NCBI RefSeq assembly: GCF_000497045.1
Contig: NW_015961956.1
Coordinates: 124,001-188,000, forward strand
DNA: 64,000 nucleotides
Origin: Kalmanozyma brasiliensis GHG001
Lineage: Eukaryota > Basidiomycota > Ustilaginomycetes > Ustilaginales
Reading direction: 5' to 3'
In this document: piece after piece, positions 27,269 through 36,018 of the stretch
Layout: the number at the start of each line of letters is the position of its first letter
Position numbering within the stretch: the stretch's first letter is position 1
Notes under the pieces: model-generated
Seen by the model: the letters and a program-made list of their open reading frames with translations, nothing else
Told to the model about the DNA's origin: nothing
Databases searched by the model: none
Program-made: the position numbers and the translations under genes

Positions 27269-28242
27269 ATGGCAGCCCCACCCTCAGGACCGAGCAACTC
27301 ACGGCCGGACTCGCGTCGTCTCGCCGACTTTGCCGCCAAAGCAGCCGAAACCTTTGTCTCTGCCTACTACGCCGCGTCCGATTCACCACAACGCACCAAC
27401 CTCGTCCCCACCTTGTATCTGCCCACCTCGTCGATCGTCTGGAATGGGACACCGGTGAGCGGACAGCAGGAGCTGACGGCGATGCTCAACAGCATGCCGG
27501 GCAGCAAGCATGAGGTGCAGGCGTTTGACTGTCATGCTCTTGGAGGAGCTGTAGACGGAGGTGAGTTTCGTTGCATTCCCCGACTTCCCTTGGCAGCCTC
27601 ACATGGTCGCAGATGTAGCAAGACGGCTCGAAGCCTGCAACGGTGGAGAAAGTACCATCTTGCAGTCTGCGTAAGAAGAGGCGAGATCGAGCAAAGTCCC
27701 CCCGCCCCATCGGTCGAGCACGTTTGCGGCATACTGCAGTGGACGACGGCGATGACATCGAGGTTTTGCGAGCGGACGCTTTTCATAAGGGTTCGATACC
27801 TTCCTTCTCAAAGCTCAAATCGCGTATCGAGTAGTATATGAAGCATACACACCCACTTCCCCCCTTTCCTTTCCCCGCAAGCTCCTCGTACTGACCCTCA
27901 CTTTTTCCTGCCACAGCTTCGTTCACACCCCCATCAATAACGCTCTCCGTCTCGGGCACAGTCTCGCATCACACGCCCGAATCCTCCTCCGCCCTCCACC
28001 CATCCACCTCTGCACCCAAATCAGCCACATCCTCGACCCACGGTGTCAACCGCAACCGGACCAACTTTGACCCGGATGCGCCGATCACGAGCCACCCACG
28101 GGCGTTCTCGCAGAACTTTGTACTGGTCAACACGGATGGCGAGGGCGGCGTGGCGTGCAGTAGCAATGTCGGCAAGGAGGGAAGTGTCACCTTGACGGGC
28201 AAGTATGTTGTTCAGGCCGACAGCTTTCGCTTTGTCGGGTAA
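27269..28242 (+). CDS. NTF2-like mRNA export factor NXT1/p15; two exons
   Basis: Model: 27269-27560 joined to 27917-28242, with a 356-nt intron bounded by GTGAGT and CACAG and a CTGAC branch-like site about 25 bases before the acceptor. The 205-residue product starts AAPPSGPSNSRPDSRRLADF and carries the NTF2 fold in the order expected for p15/NXT1: AAETFVSAYYAA, LVPTLYLPTSSIVWNGTPVSG, the LNSMPGSKHEVQAFDCHAL helix-strand, then from exon 2 SITLSVSGTV, FSQNFVLVNTDG and a terminal ADSFRFVG. NXT1 pairs with the Mex67/NXF1 export receptor. It is longer than the metazoan protein (about 140) because of a Ser/Thr/Pro-rich insert of about 45 residues between two strands. The frame stays open into the intron, so an unspliced reading gives a wrong C-terminus. 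Confidence 0.87.
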
Positions 28243-28335
28243 CGGCAATCAACAGCAGGTTCAGTTCAAGAGACGATCAAACTTGAGACTGTGGCACACT
28301 TCGAAAGCAGGAGATCCACTGGGTATATTGAGATT

Positions 28336-29175
28336 CTAAAAGTCGGTCCGACCAAAGTGAGAGGAGAAATCATATGCGTCTCCCATCTCCTCGTCCATCA
28401 CTGTATCCTGCTTCAACGGGGGCAAGCGCTCGCTGTGGGTGCGGACAAAGCTCTTGCTCCTTCCCGCGGGCAGGCCCAGGGTTGTCGGTTCGGGAGCGAA
28501 CGGGCTGGTGGAGAGCATAGATGTAGCCGAACTGGTGGACGAACTGAAGCTCAACTTGGGTAGACCTTTGATCCTTCTCTCCCCATCCTCATGCATGGGA
28601 TGTTCCTCTTCCTGGTCCGATTCGGACAGGCGTCTGCTGCGTTTCTGCACCGCCCCCTCGAGCACAGCTTGGTCTGCGGCCGGTGGGCACCTCATACCGT
28701 CGAATGTGGGTGCGGTGGTAGGGGCGGTAGCGACGCGACTCCAGCCACGTCGGCTGTTTGTCACGTTGCGCAACACATCTCGTTCGCTCACGAACCCGCT
28801 TCCCGTATGACATGTGGAAGTTCGGGAATAGCCTTGGTTGACAGTCGCTCGTATCCTCCAACCTAGGTTTGCCAATTGGGTGCGCGTCCCTTCATCCACC
28901 ACCTCCTCCCTCCCCACCTGCTTCTCCGTTGATCGGCAAGCGAAGCTCGTTGACGAGGCCGCGGCAAACGGGTCTAGGCCGGACACCTGGGAGTGGGAGC
29001 ACGAGGCGAACCCATCGACGCCCGAGACACTGTGGTGCGAAGTTGAAGAGGATGACGACGACGGGCGCGATTCCGACAGCGCAAATGCAACCGGTCGATC
29101 GCCAAAATGCTTCTTGTAGGCGGAAGTGTAGTTCGAGCTGCTACCGGCGGCTGTGATGGGCGTGTTGTAGGCCAT
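28336..29175 (-). CDS. Probable ribonucleotide reductase inhibitor (Spd1/Dif1/Sml1-type)
   Basis: A 279-residue, mostly disordered protein. The one striking conserved-looking block is LGWRIRATVNQGYS at about 104-117, followed by SERDVLRNVTNSRRGWSRV. It resembles the G-x-R-x-R-x-x-V-x-x-GY core that I associate with the fungal RNR_inhib (PF08591) family, small regulators of the ribonucleotide reductase subunits during S phase and DNA damage. The N-terminus (AYNTPITAA..SAYKKHFGDRP) and an acidic C-terminus (DEEMGDAYDFSSHFGRTDF) flank it. Assignment rests on one motif remembered from the family and is moderate. It is convergent with NXT1, with only 93 bases between stop codons. Confidence 0.5.
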   Translation of the reverse strand: MAYNTPITAAGSSSNYTSAYKKHFGDRPVAFALSESRPSSSSSSTSHHSVSGVDGFASCSHSQVSGLDPFAAASSTSFACRSTEKQVGREEVVDEGTRTQLANLGWRIRATVNQGYSRTSTCHTGSGFVSERDVLRNVTNSRRGWSRVATAPTTAPTFDGMRCPPAADQAVLEGAVQKRSRRLSESDQEEEHPMHEDGERRIKGLPKLSFSSSTSSATSMLSTSPFAPEPTTLGLPAGRSKSFVRTHSERLPPLKQDTVMDEEMGDAYDFSSHFGRTDF

Positions 29176-30179
29176 CTTTGAAATGTGATGGGTGTGCTAA
29201 GGCTGGGTCAGAGGGTCCGAGTGCGGTCCGATGAAAGGGTGCTCGGGATGGATGATGGACGATGCTGCGTGTCCGATCGCAGATGACGCCGTGTGAGCCA
29301 GAGGATGGCGCCGTGTAGCTGGATGTATGCCTGGCAAAAGATTGGTGAGGACGACGCAGATGATCCCTGAGCTGGCGAGGAGACGCTAGCTATATCGGTG
29401 GATGTATGCGCAGCGAGCGGGATGCGTGGGCGAGCCGTGAATGACTCTGGCTCGATGGGTATGAGTGCGACTGACAAGGGTGGCGAAGCGAGATGAAGTC
29501 CGGACAAGATGGTAGCAGACCGAGATGAAGTTCTCCCTGCTTCTGTCTCGATCCGTGGTGGGACAGGCCTCGTCGATGCGCAATGATGCCTCCAAGTGGG
29601 CTCTCCTACAAGTTTTGGCGGGGGTCGGTCGAAAAATCTACGCGTCCCACACGGTCAATTTACGCGTCGACGCGCCCGCGGCCCGATGTACGCGTGCCTC
29701 TCTCGCCGCAAACGAACCCCCGTCGAGCTGGCGAACATCGGGGATCTGACAGCCCCGCGAGCGCATCATCTCATTCTTCACTGTCTGCCCGGCGCATGCT
29801 GATCATGGCTGCTCGTCATCGCCGACTCACCTAGGTTGAATCTCGGAATGGCGTGGTTGAGAAACGCCAAGCGTCGCGTATGCGGAAAGCGGAGCGCGGC
29901 GCTGCGCTACCGAGGCTGCCCATCGAGTTCTGGCAGTCGAGGGGCACTCTGGATTTGGCACTTGTACTAAGCCGCCACGTCCGGAAACTCGTAGCTTTGC
30001 ACTCCTCAGATACATCAACCACATTCCATCAACACAGCGCTTCCAATACAAGACATTGCCTTTCGCGAAAACAGGTCATACTGGGGGAAAACCACGGAGG
30101 TTGTGACGAGCACCCCAGCAAGAGATCGTCGTGTGTGTGGTGAGAGTTGCGAGCGCTGTAATATGGGTCTATGTCCAAC
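29176..30179. other. Intergenic region between OSBP gene and RNR-inhibitor-like gene
   Basis: About 1 kb holding the promoter of the minus-strand RNR-inhibitor-like gene and the 3' region of the OSBP gene. I looked for MluI cell-cycle boxes because RNR regulators are often S-phase genes. ACGCGTC occurs at about 29640-29646 and GTCGACGCG nearby at 29666-29674; these are suggestive only. No gene seen. Confidence 0.35.
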
Positions 30180-31379
30180 TCAAGCCGACTTGGCAAAGTA
30201 ATCGACGACTGCCTGAGGCCTATACTCGTCCGAGGGCAGGGCGTCCATCTTGGGCACGTAAACATCGCCCTTCTGAACAAAGAACTTCGGAGACCACGAG
30301 GTTCCGTTCTCCTCCCTCTCCTTGGCCAGACCACGCTGCTTCTCCTCGATCGCACTCTTGCTCTCAGTAGCCTTGTCGAGATTCTTCTCCTTGATTCCCT
30401 CGGTGACCTTGCTCCAGAGCTTGCGGGATTCGTTGTCCTCCTGTTGGTCTTCGGGCAGGACTTCCTTCTGAACGATCGTCGCTTTGTGTGCGTCGAACAG
30501 CACCTCGGTCTTACCCGAGCTGGAGGATTTGTAGTCCATCGAGTCGGACCACTTGCCGCTGATCTCACCGACCGTCTTGCCCCCCTTGGTGACCTTACCA
30601 CCGATGGCGTTGTACGTGCCGGTGAAGTAGCCCTTGGTCTTGAACTCGACATCGCACGAGAGGTCGTTAGCCTCGTTGCGGATCTTGCTCGTGTCGCCCA
30701 GCTCGAGCACCATGCGCCCGAACATGATGCCGCGCGCGTACATGTTGGGCATCGAAATGTGGTACTCGCCATCGTCCTGCTTGTCGAGCAGCACAACACG
30801 GGACTCGCCGCCCATGATGGTCGCCGCCGAGTTGCCGAGGAACTTGGACTTGGGCTTGAGCTCGCCGTAGATCAAGAGGTTGTTCTCGGGCGAGACGTAG
30901 TAGTACGCGCTGATGGGCGGGTGGTGCGACACCTGTTCGGCAATGTAGAATGCCTTGGTGCCGTCCTGGTAGTTGTACGAGCAGCGGAAGAACTCGCCGA
31001 GGATGGGGTTGTACGGCTTCTTGACTCCCTTGGGCTTGATGTGCCAGCCCGAAAGGTAGTAGCGTGTGATGTGGAGGAATCGCTCTTCGGGTGAGTCGAT
31101 CTTGCCAACGCCAAAGATGAGGTCGGGATGTGACATGAAGTCGGTGATTCGCTCGAGCATGGAGCGTGGTTCGAGGACGAATGTGGGCAGTGTCACCTTG
31201 GAAAGGTCCATGCCTATGCGCAGCTGGCCGATGAGCGACATGAGAATGTTGCCCGACTCCTCGTCGAGCTCTTCGGTGTCATCGGCAGCAGCACCCTCGG
31301 GAGGGCGGTCCTCCTTGGAGGGTTTGACGTGCGATTTGGCGCCCGAGACGGCGCCACTGACGTGGTCGAGCAAGCCCAT
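30180..31379 (-). CDS. Oxysterol-binding protein, Kes1/Osh4 type
   Basis: The 399-residue protein is an almost bare ORD lipid-binding domain, with no PH domain or ankyrin repeats, as in yeast Osh4/Kes1 (434 residues). Visible landmarks: a lid-like N-terminal segment, LPTFVLEPRSMLER (64-77), the KPYNPILGE motif (121-129) and the family signature EQVSHHPP (148-155) containing the PI4P-binding histidine pair. The C-terminal part ends in KMDALPSDEYRPQAVVDYF, close to family C-termini. Such proteins exchange sterol and phosphatidylinositol 4-phosphate between membranes such as the trans-Golgi and ER. Start at ATG 31379. A short acidic stretch follows residue 30 (ADDTEELDEESG), as expected just before the domain. 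Confidence 0.93.
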   Translation of the reverse strand: MGLLDHVSGAVSGAKSHVKPSKEDRPPEGAAADDTEELDEESGNILMSLIGQLRIGMDLSKVTLPTFVLEPRSMLERITDFMSHPDLIFGVGKIDSPEERFLHITRYYLSGWHIKPKGVKKPYNPILGEFFRCSYNYQDGTKAFYIAEQVSHHPPISAYYYVSPENNLLIYGELKPKSKFLGNSAATIMGGESRVVLLDKQDDGEYHISMPNMYARGIMFGRMVLELGDTSKIRNEANDLSCDVEFKTKGYFTGTYNAIGGKVTKGGKTVGEISGKWSDSMDYKSSSSGKTEVLFDAHKATIVQKEVLPEDQQEDNESRKLWSKVTEGIKEKNLDKATESKSAIEEKQRGLAKEREENGTSWSPKFFVQKGDVYVPKMDALPSDEYRPQAVVDYFAKSA

Positions 31380-33120
31380 GATTGCGAACTAAGCAGCGTG
31401 ATGAGGGCTTGGGTGAGGAACGGATCAAGCGGTTTGCGACTATGTTCCGAGGCGGCAGGAACGCAGCTAGAGAGCAGTCGATAGAAGATGTACTTTGAAG
31501 CTGTCCTGTCGTCGATGAGGCGCACCAGCTGTCGTTGGCGAGCTCGATCGATCGAGATAGCAAGGGTGTCGCACGTTCTGACTTGGCTGAGTCGGCGCAC
31601 GATGCTTTGCAGACCGCGGTTGTCAGAATTGGGTGATCTTCTTCGCCAGCAGGACTATGCGAGAGACCTGGAGATGGGTCGACGTCGGCCCGTCTGCGTG
31701 TAGAGCAAGTTGCACCTCGTTCAGACTGAACCCGAAGTAGGCGTAAAGTGGGCTTGATCGAAGATATGAAGCCGTTGAATTGGATGATCCTTGAGCTGGA
31801 CAGCAAAAGGCAGTCAAAATGAGAAGAGAACCGAAGTAGCTCAGCTGTCAAGGTTGATGATGATGGTGTGGAGGAGAATGATGATGACGAGCAACGCCAA
31901 ACCACGCAGGAAAATTGACGTTCAAAGGGACAGACAAAAGGGAGAGCGGGCGGGCGAGCGTGACAAGGGTGAGTGTGTGACAGGAGGCACCAGAACACAG
32001 GGCCAGATCGAGGCTGTCAGATGCTTTCCATCTGCATTTCCATCCGCTCTTTTTTCTCCGCCTGCAGACAGCGACTCGGTGGCCTTCCCCGCTCTCTGGC
32101 TGGATGACGATCTTGGACTTGAAGGGCGCAGTGCACGGTGCCTCTGTGCCTGCTGGAACCAATTTCCCGTCCTTTTTTGTGATTTTGGCCTCATCTGGAA
32201 GTGGAGAATTTCTTTCGAGATGGTCAAGGCGTAACTTAGCACAGCATAGCAGAGCAAACAGGCGCAGCAAGCGATGACGACAAAGCCCCCCTCACGCGGA
32301 AGGGGCATTCCGCCTGCAGAGCCTTGATCGCCTTTTTTGGCCCGCGTGTCTCTTGCGAAGCGAGCACAGCGCCCTCTCTTTGCCTCCTTTCACGCATGCA
32401 AAATCAGATCTCCGCCTCTGGTTGACAGCTAGCCCGATCTACCAAGGGCCGAGCTTGGCTGTCGATCACATCCACCGTGCTGCCAGTCGCTGATGCCGAG
32501 ACTCAAGGTGTTGGCTGAGCAGAGTAATCTCTGCTTCCGGCCCCTGGTTGATTTTCTGGTCTCGGTCTATACAATGTCAGCGTCGTCTGTCCGAGCATTT
32601 GGCGGGTGAGCGCCCATCGGGTGACACGCTGGCAGCCGTTGCTATTTTCGGCCTTGCCTGGACTTGCCCACGCGAGCAGGCCGATTCACAATTCCTCCCT
32701 CAGGACGGCCCTGTAGCTCTCAACGTGCACAGAGAAGCACTAGCAGCAAATATCAACTGTAGATCAAGATGAAAGCATGCCATCTAGGCACGCCATAAGC
32801 TTTTTTGAGATTGAACCACGAGACATGATTGACGGGGAACATCGAGGGTTGAATGCAATGAGTTGAGAGTTGTCTGACTTGAGAATGAGGCCGAGAAGGA
32901 GAGCCATGAGAAGGCACGACGGGATGACAGGACGACCAGCAGAGATCTTCCGTGACAGAGAGGGAGTCGTGTCGCCGAGAAGGGACAGGAAGGCCACGAG
33001 CGTTGGAATGCAAATATGTGCCGAGACAAGAGCAGAGTCAAAGATGAGAGAAATGAAGAACAAGCATGAATCGGTGGGGAGTTGATGCGAGAGATGATGA
33101 TGCCGATGTCCGATGCAAGA
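31380..33120. other. Intergenic region upstream of the OSBP gene
   Basis: About 1.7 kb. The 600 bases nearest 31380 are pyrimidine-rich on the minus strand, like a long leader or 5' UTR intron. The rest shows no conserved coding sequence, tRNA or repeat. Confidence 0.45.
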
Positions 33121-36018
33121 TCAGACGAAAAAGTGCGTGTAGATGCGACTCGTAGGAGCCACCGCCATCTCTTCCATCTTGTACGTGTTGAGCTCCTCCT
33201 TGATGCGCTGCGCCAACAGCGGCGTGAGGCGATTGCACGTCGCCTGCTCTCCGCGTCGGTCGTAGACGGTAGCAGGCCATGTCGAGTGGAAGATGAGGTC
33301 GTCGGCGAACGAGAGCTTCTTCTTGGCCTGCGTAGGCGCCGTCACCGACCGTTGCGGCATAAAGTCGGACGAGGGATCCATCATCAAGGACAGCGTCGGC
33401 ATCGACGAGTTCGAGTGGTGTCCCAGCACGCCGCCAGCATGTTGGATCGAGCCAGGCGAGGCAGAACGCGCCGGACCATCGGCACCTGAACGAGAGCCAG
33501 GGCGTGAAGAAGCGGGCGACTCAGGCTTGGCGCCAACACCGTCCAGACGCTCGACGCCAGCCGTGCTGCTCGAAATGTGCGTCATGGTGCTCGAGGGCTG
33601 CAGCGTCGTCGGCGAAGCGGCCAGCGGGGCGTCGTACGAGTTGGCGCGGATACGACCAGCAAACGGCTTCTCGAATCCGCCAGCGAGCGAGAGATCCGGG
33701 GTCGAAGCCGTTTTCTTGAGGATGCTCCTAGGGTTCTTGAACTGCGCGGCACTGGCACGCGACCTCTCGATGCCCTCTCCCCAATGACGGAGACTGTCGG
33801 TCTCAAATTCGTCACCCGAGTCTTCGCCGCCGAGACCGCCAGCGGCCGGCATGTGCGGAGGCTCGAGCAGCTCGCTGTCGAACGAGGCATCGAAGCCTCC
33901 GTCTCCATCGTACGGCATGGCGATCTGGGGTGGCGCAGCAGAGACGAGCGGGTCCGCGTTCTGCTGACCTGTGGAAGCATCGACATAGTGCTCCGGCTCG
34001 GCGTACGTGGTCTCGAGACCGGAGGGCGCATCGGAAGTGATGGAGCTGATGCTGCCACCGCCACTGCTGCCAAACTTCTTGCGCCAGCCTCGCTTCGACT
34101 TGAGCCTCTCCTTCTCCTTTTCGATCATCTTTTGACGGTTCTCGCCTGCCTCACGTGCTCGCGCTTCGGCCTCTTGACGTTCCCGAGCGGCGCGTGCTTC
34201 GGCCTCGGCCTGCGCCTGCATCTGAAGCTGATGCTGACGGACGTAGGAAGCAGCCGGCGTCATGCCAGTGTCGTTGGAACGAGCGCTCTCCAATTCGACG
34301 GTGGCGTGGGTGATCGAAGCGGAAGCAGGAGTGCCCTTCTTGGTCGACTTTTTGCTCTTGGTGTTGATGGCCGAATCATCCGAAGCGGTTGGCATGGCAC
34401 CATACGAGTCGGCGTCCCGACCATCCTTGTCCTTGTTGAACATGTTGGTGAGGCCCATGAGCGAGTGGCGACGAGCAAGCTTGCCGAGGTTGCCTACCTT
34501 GCGCAGCATGACCGAAGCGCTCGAGACGGTGGACGAGATGGAGATGTTGTCGGTGGACGAGTTGAACTTGCGGTTGAAGATGCTTCGCTTGCCTTCGTTG
34601 TTGTTGGACAGAGGAGGGCGAGTGGTACGTCGCGAAGTGATGGAGGCGCCCGACGAACCCAGCGGAGCAGCGCCGTTGTCGGGCGTTCGTGGAGGCGAGG
34701 TGGAGCGGGTGGATCCGGTCGAGGCGTTGGTGTCTCCGGAAGAGTTGGGCAGTCCGCCCAGGTCACGGCCGTACACGCCGCCGTTCTGCGGACGTCTAGC
34801 AGCTGCAGCTGCCGAAGTGCCATGAGCGCTGCTATCTTGAATGTCGTTCATGTTGGAGAAAGACAAAGCTTTGCGCAGTTTGCTAGACAGACCCGACTTT
34901 TTGGCTGGTTTGGGAGCGTAGCCAGGCATGGGAGTGGATCGACCGCCGTTGACGCGATCGTCATCGCTACCACCGTACACAGCCTCTTCGTCGTCGTCCT
35001 TGGCTGCCTGTCTAGACAGAGGCGAAGGTTTCTTGGAAGAAGCGATGCTGGCGGGCTGACCACGCTGCGAAGTGTTGATAGATTGGAGGGACGCAGACGA
35101 GTCGGATCGCTGATGCACTGGGGCGCCTGCACCGTTGCCGACACTATTGGAAGCGGTAGCTGTCCTCGAAGAAGCGTCCGAGCCGATCGAAGACTGGCTG
35201 TTGGTCCGTGGCGGTGCGCCGCGCAGATGACTGAGACCGGCCTGAGACGAAGTCGAGGCAGGCACATTTTTGGAGGCATGGCCATTGGCAATACCAGGAG
35301 CCGAAGTCGAAGAAGGAAGCGCGCCGACGCCACGTTTGCGCTCAGCTGCAAGCATGGGCGAAGTCTCGCGCGAAGAGGACTGCGAAGCGGCGCTCGAGGT
35401 GCGATTACGTGGCGCAGCTGCGGGTGGTGCCATGGAGTTCGCAGCTGAAACGCTCGAAGGGAAATTCTGCGAGCCAGTCACACCCACGTCGGAAGTGCCG
35501 CGCTGTGTTCTGCGGTAAGGGTGGAATCCACCTGTGGGTGCGGAGGAGACCGAAGACGAAGCAGAGTGGCCCGATGCAGGCACCTGACCATACTGATTTG
35601 CGGTCACGGGCTGGCCATTGAGATTGCGCATCGAGTTGAACTGCGCCATGTTGCCTGCGTACGAGGCACCTGGAACTGGCGCCATACCTGGCCCAGACTG
35701 CTGCTGATCACGGCGGAACGTGTCGTTGTACGTGACGGGCTGAGGTCGTTGCGGCGTCGAGGAAGTGCGTCGACGGCTGTCTGCGCTTGTACCAATATCG
35801 CTGGCCGACGCTGCATGAGCCTGTTGCTGGTGTTGCTGTTGCTGCTGCTGGCTGTAAAAGTGCTGCGCTTGCAGCATTTGCTGGTATTGCATCCAAGCAA
35901 ATTGATTTTGCTGCTGTTGCTGCTGCTGCTGTTGGTGGTGTTGTTGGGCGTTCATGTGGGGATAGTAACCGGGCGTCGATTGGCCAAACGGTTGGGTCTG
36001 GAATTGACTGCCGAACAT
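33121..36018 (-). CDS. Bni4-like septin/chitin-synthase scaffold
   Basis: The start is set at ATG 36018; a frame extension to 36027 begins with TTG. The 965-residue protein opens with a Gln/His-rich region (CTG/TTG repeats on the plus strand, 35815-35945), then long Ser-rich disordered sequence, a charged coiled-coil stretch near residues 595-640 (AEAEARAARERQEAEARARE), and basic SKLRKALSF and KRGWRKKFG patches. The C-terminal 65 residues are the conserved part: a PP1-docking-like KKLSFADDLIF, YDRRGEQATCNRLTP, LAQRIKEELNTYKMEEM and a final SRIYTHFF. This pattern is that of fungal Bni4, which brings protein phosphatase 1 (Glc7) and chitin synthase III to septin rings at the bud neck or septum. 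The body is not alignable by eye, so the name rests on the C-terminus. Confidence 0.8.
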   Translation of the reverse strand: MFGSQFQTQPFGQSTPGYYPHMNAQQHHQQQQQQQQQNQFAWMQYQQMLQAQHFYSQQQQQQHQQQAHAASASDIGTSADSRRRTSSTPQRPQPVTYNDTFRRDQQQSGPGMAPVPGASYAGNMAQFNSMRNLNGQPVTANQYGQVPASGHSASSSVSSAPTGGFHPYRRTQRGTSDVGVTGSQNFPSSVSAANSMAPPAAAPRNRTSSAASQSSSRETSPMLAAERKRGVGALPSSTSAPGIANGHASKNVPASTSSQAGLSHLRGAPPRTNSQSSIGSDASSRTATASNSVGNGAGAPVHQRSDSSASLQSINTSQRGQPASIASSKKPSPLSRQAAKDDDEEAVYGGSDDDRVNGGRSTPMPGYAPKPAKKSGLSSKLRKALSFSNMNDIQDSSAHGTSAAAAARRPQNGGVYGRDLGGLPNSSGDTNASTGSTRSTSPPRTPDNGAAPLGSSGASITSRRTTRPPLSNNNEGKRSIFNRKFNSSTDNISISSTVSSASVMLRKVGNLGKLARRHSLMGLTNMFNKDKDGRDADSYGAMPTASDDSAINTKSKKSTKKGTPASASITHATVELESARSNDTGMTPAASYVRQHQLQMQAQAEAEARAARERQEAEARAREAGENRQKMIEKEKERLKSKRGWRKKFGSSGGGSISSITSDAPSGLETTYAEPEHYVDASTGQQNADPLVSAAPPQIAMPYDGDGGFDASFDSELLEPPHMPAAGGLGGEDSGDEFETDSLRHWGEGIERSRASAAQFKNPRSILKKTASTPDLSLAGGFEKPFAGRIRANSYDAPLAASPTTLQPSSTMTHISSSTAGVERLDGVGAKPESPASSRPGSRSGADGPARSASPGSIQHAGGVLGHHSNSSMPTLSLMMDPSSDFMPQRSVTAPTQAKKKLSFADDLIFHSTWPATVYDRRGEQATCNRLTPLLAQRIKEELNTYKMEEMAVAPTSRIYTHFFV

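Noticed and set aside
27561..27841. Continuation of the NXT1 exon-1 frame to 27841
   Set aside because: The NTF2 fold continues in exon 2 (27917 onward) after a clear GTGAGT...CACAG intron; the read-through sequence has no similarity to the family.
33577..35448. 623-codon plus-strand frame
   Set aside because: Antisense to the Bni4-like gene, Arg/Gly/Val-rich with no recognisable domain; the minus-strand protein has a conserved C-terminus and explains the open frame.
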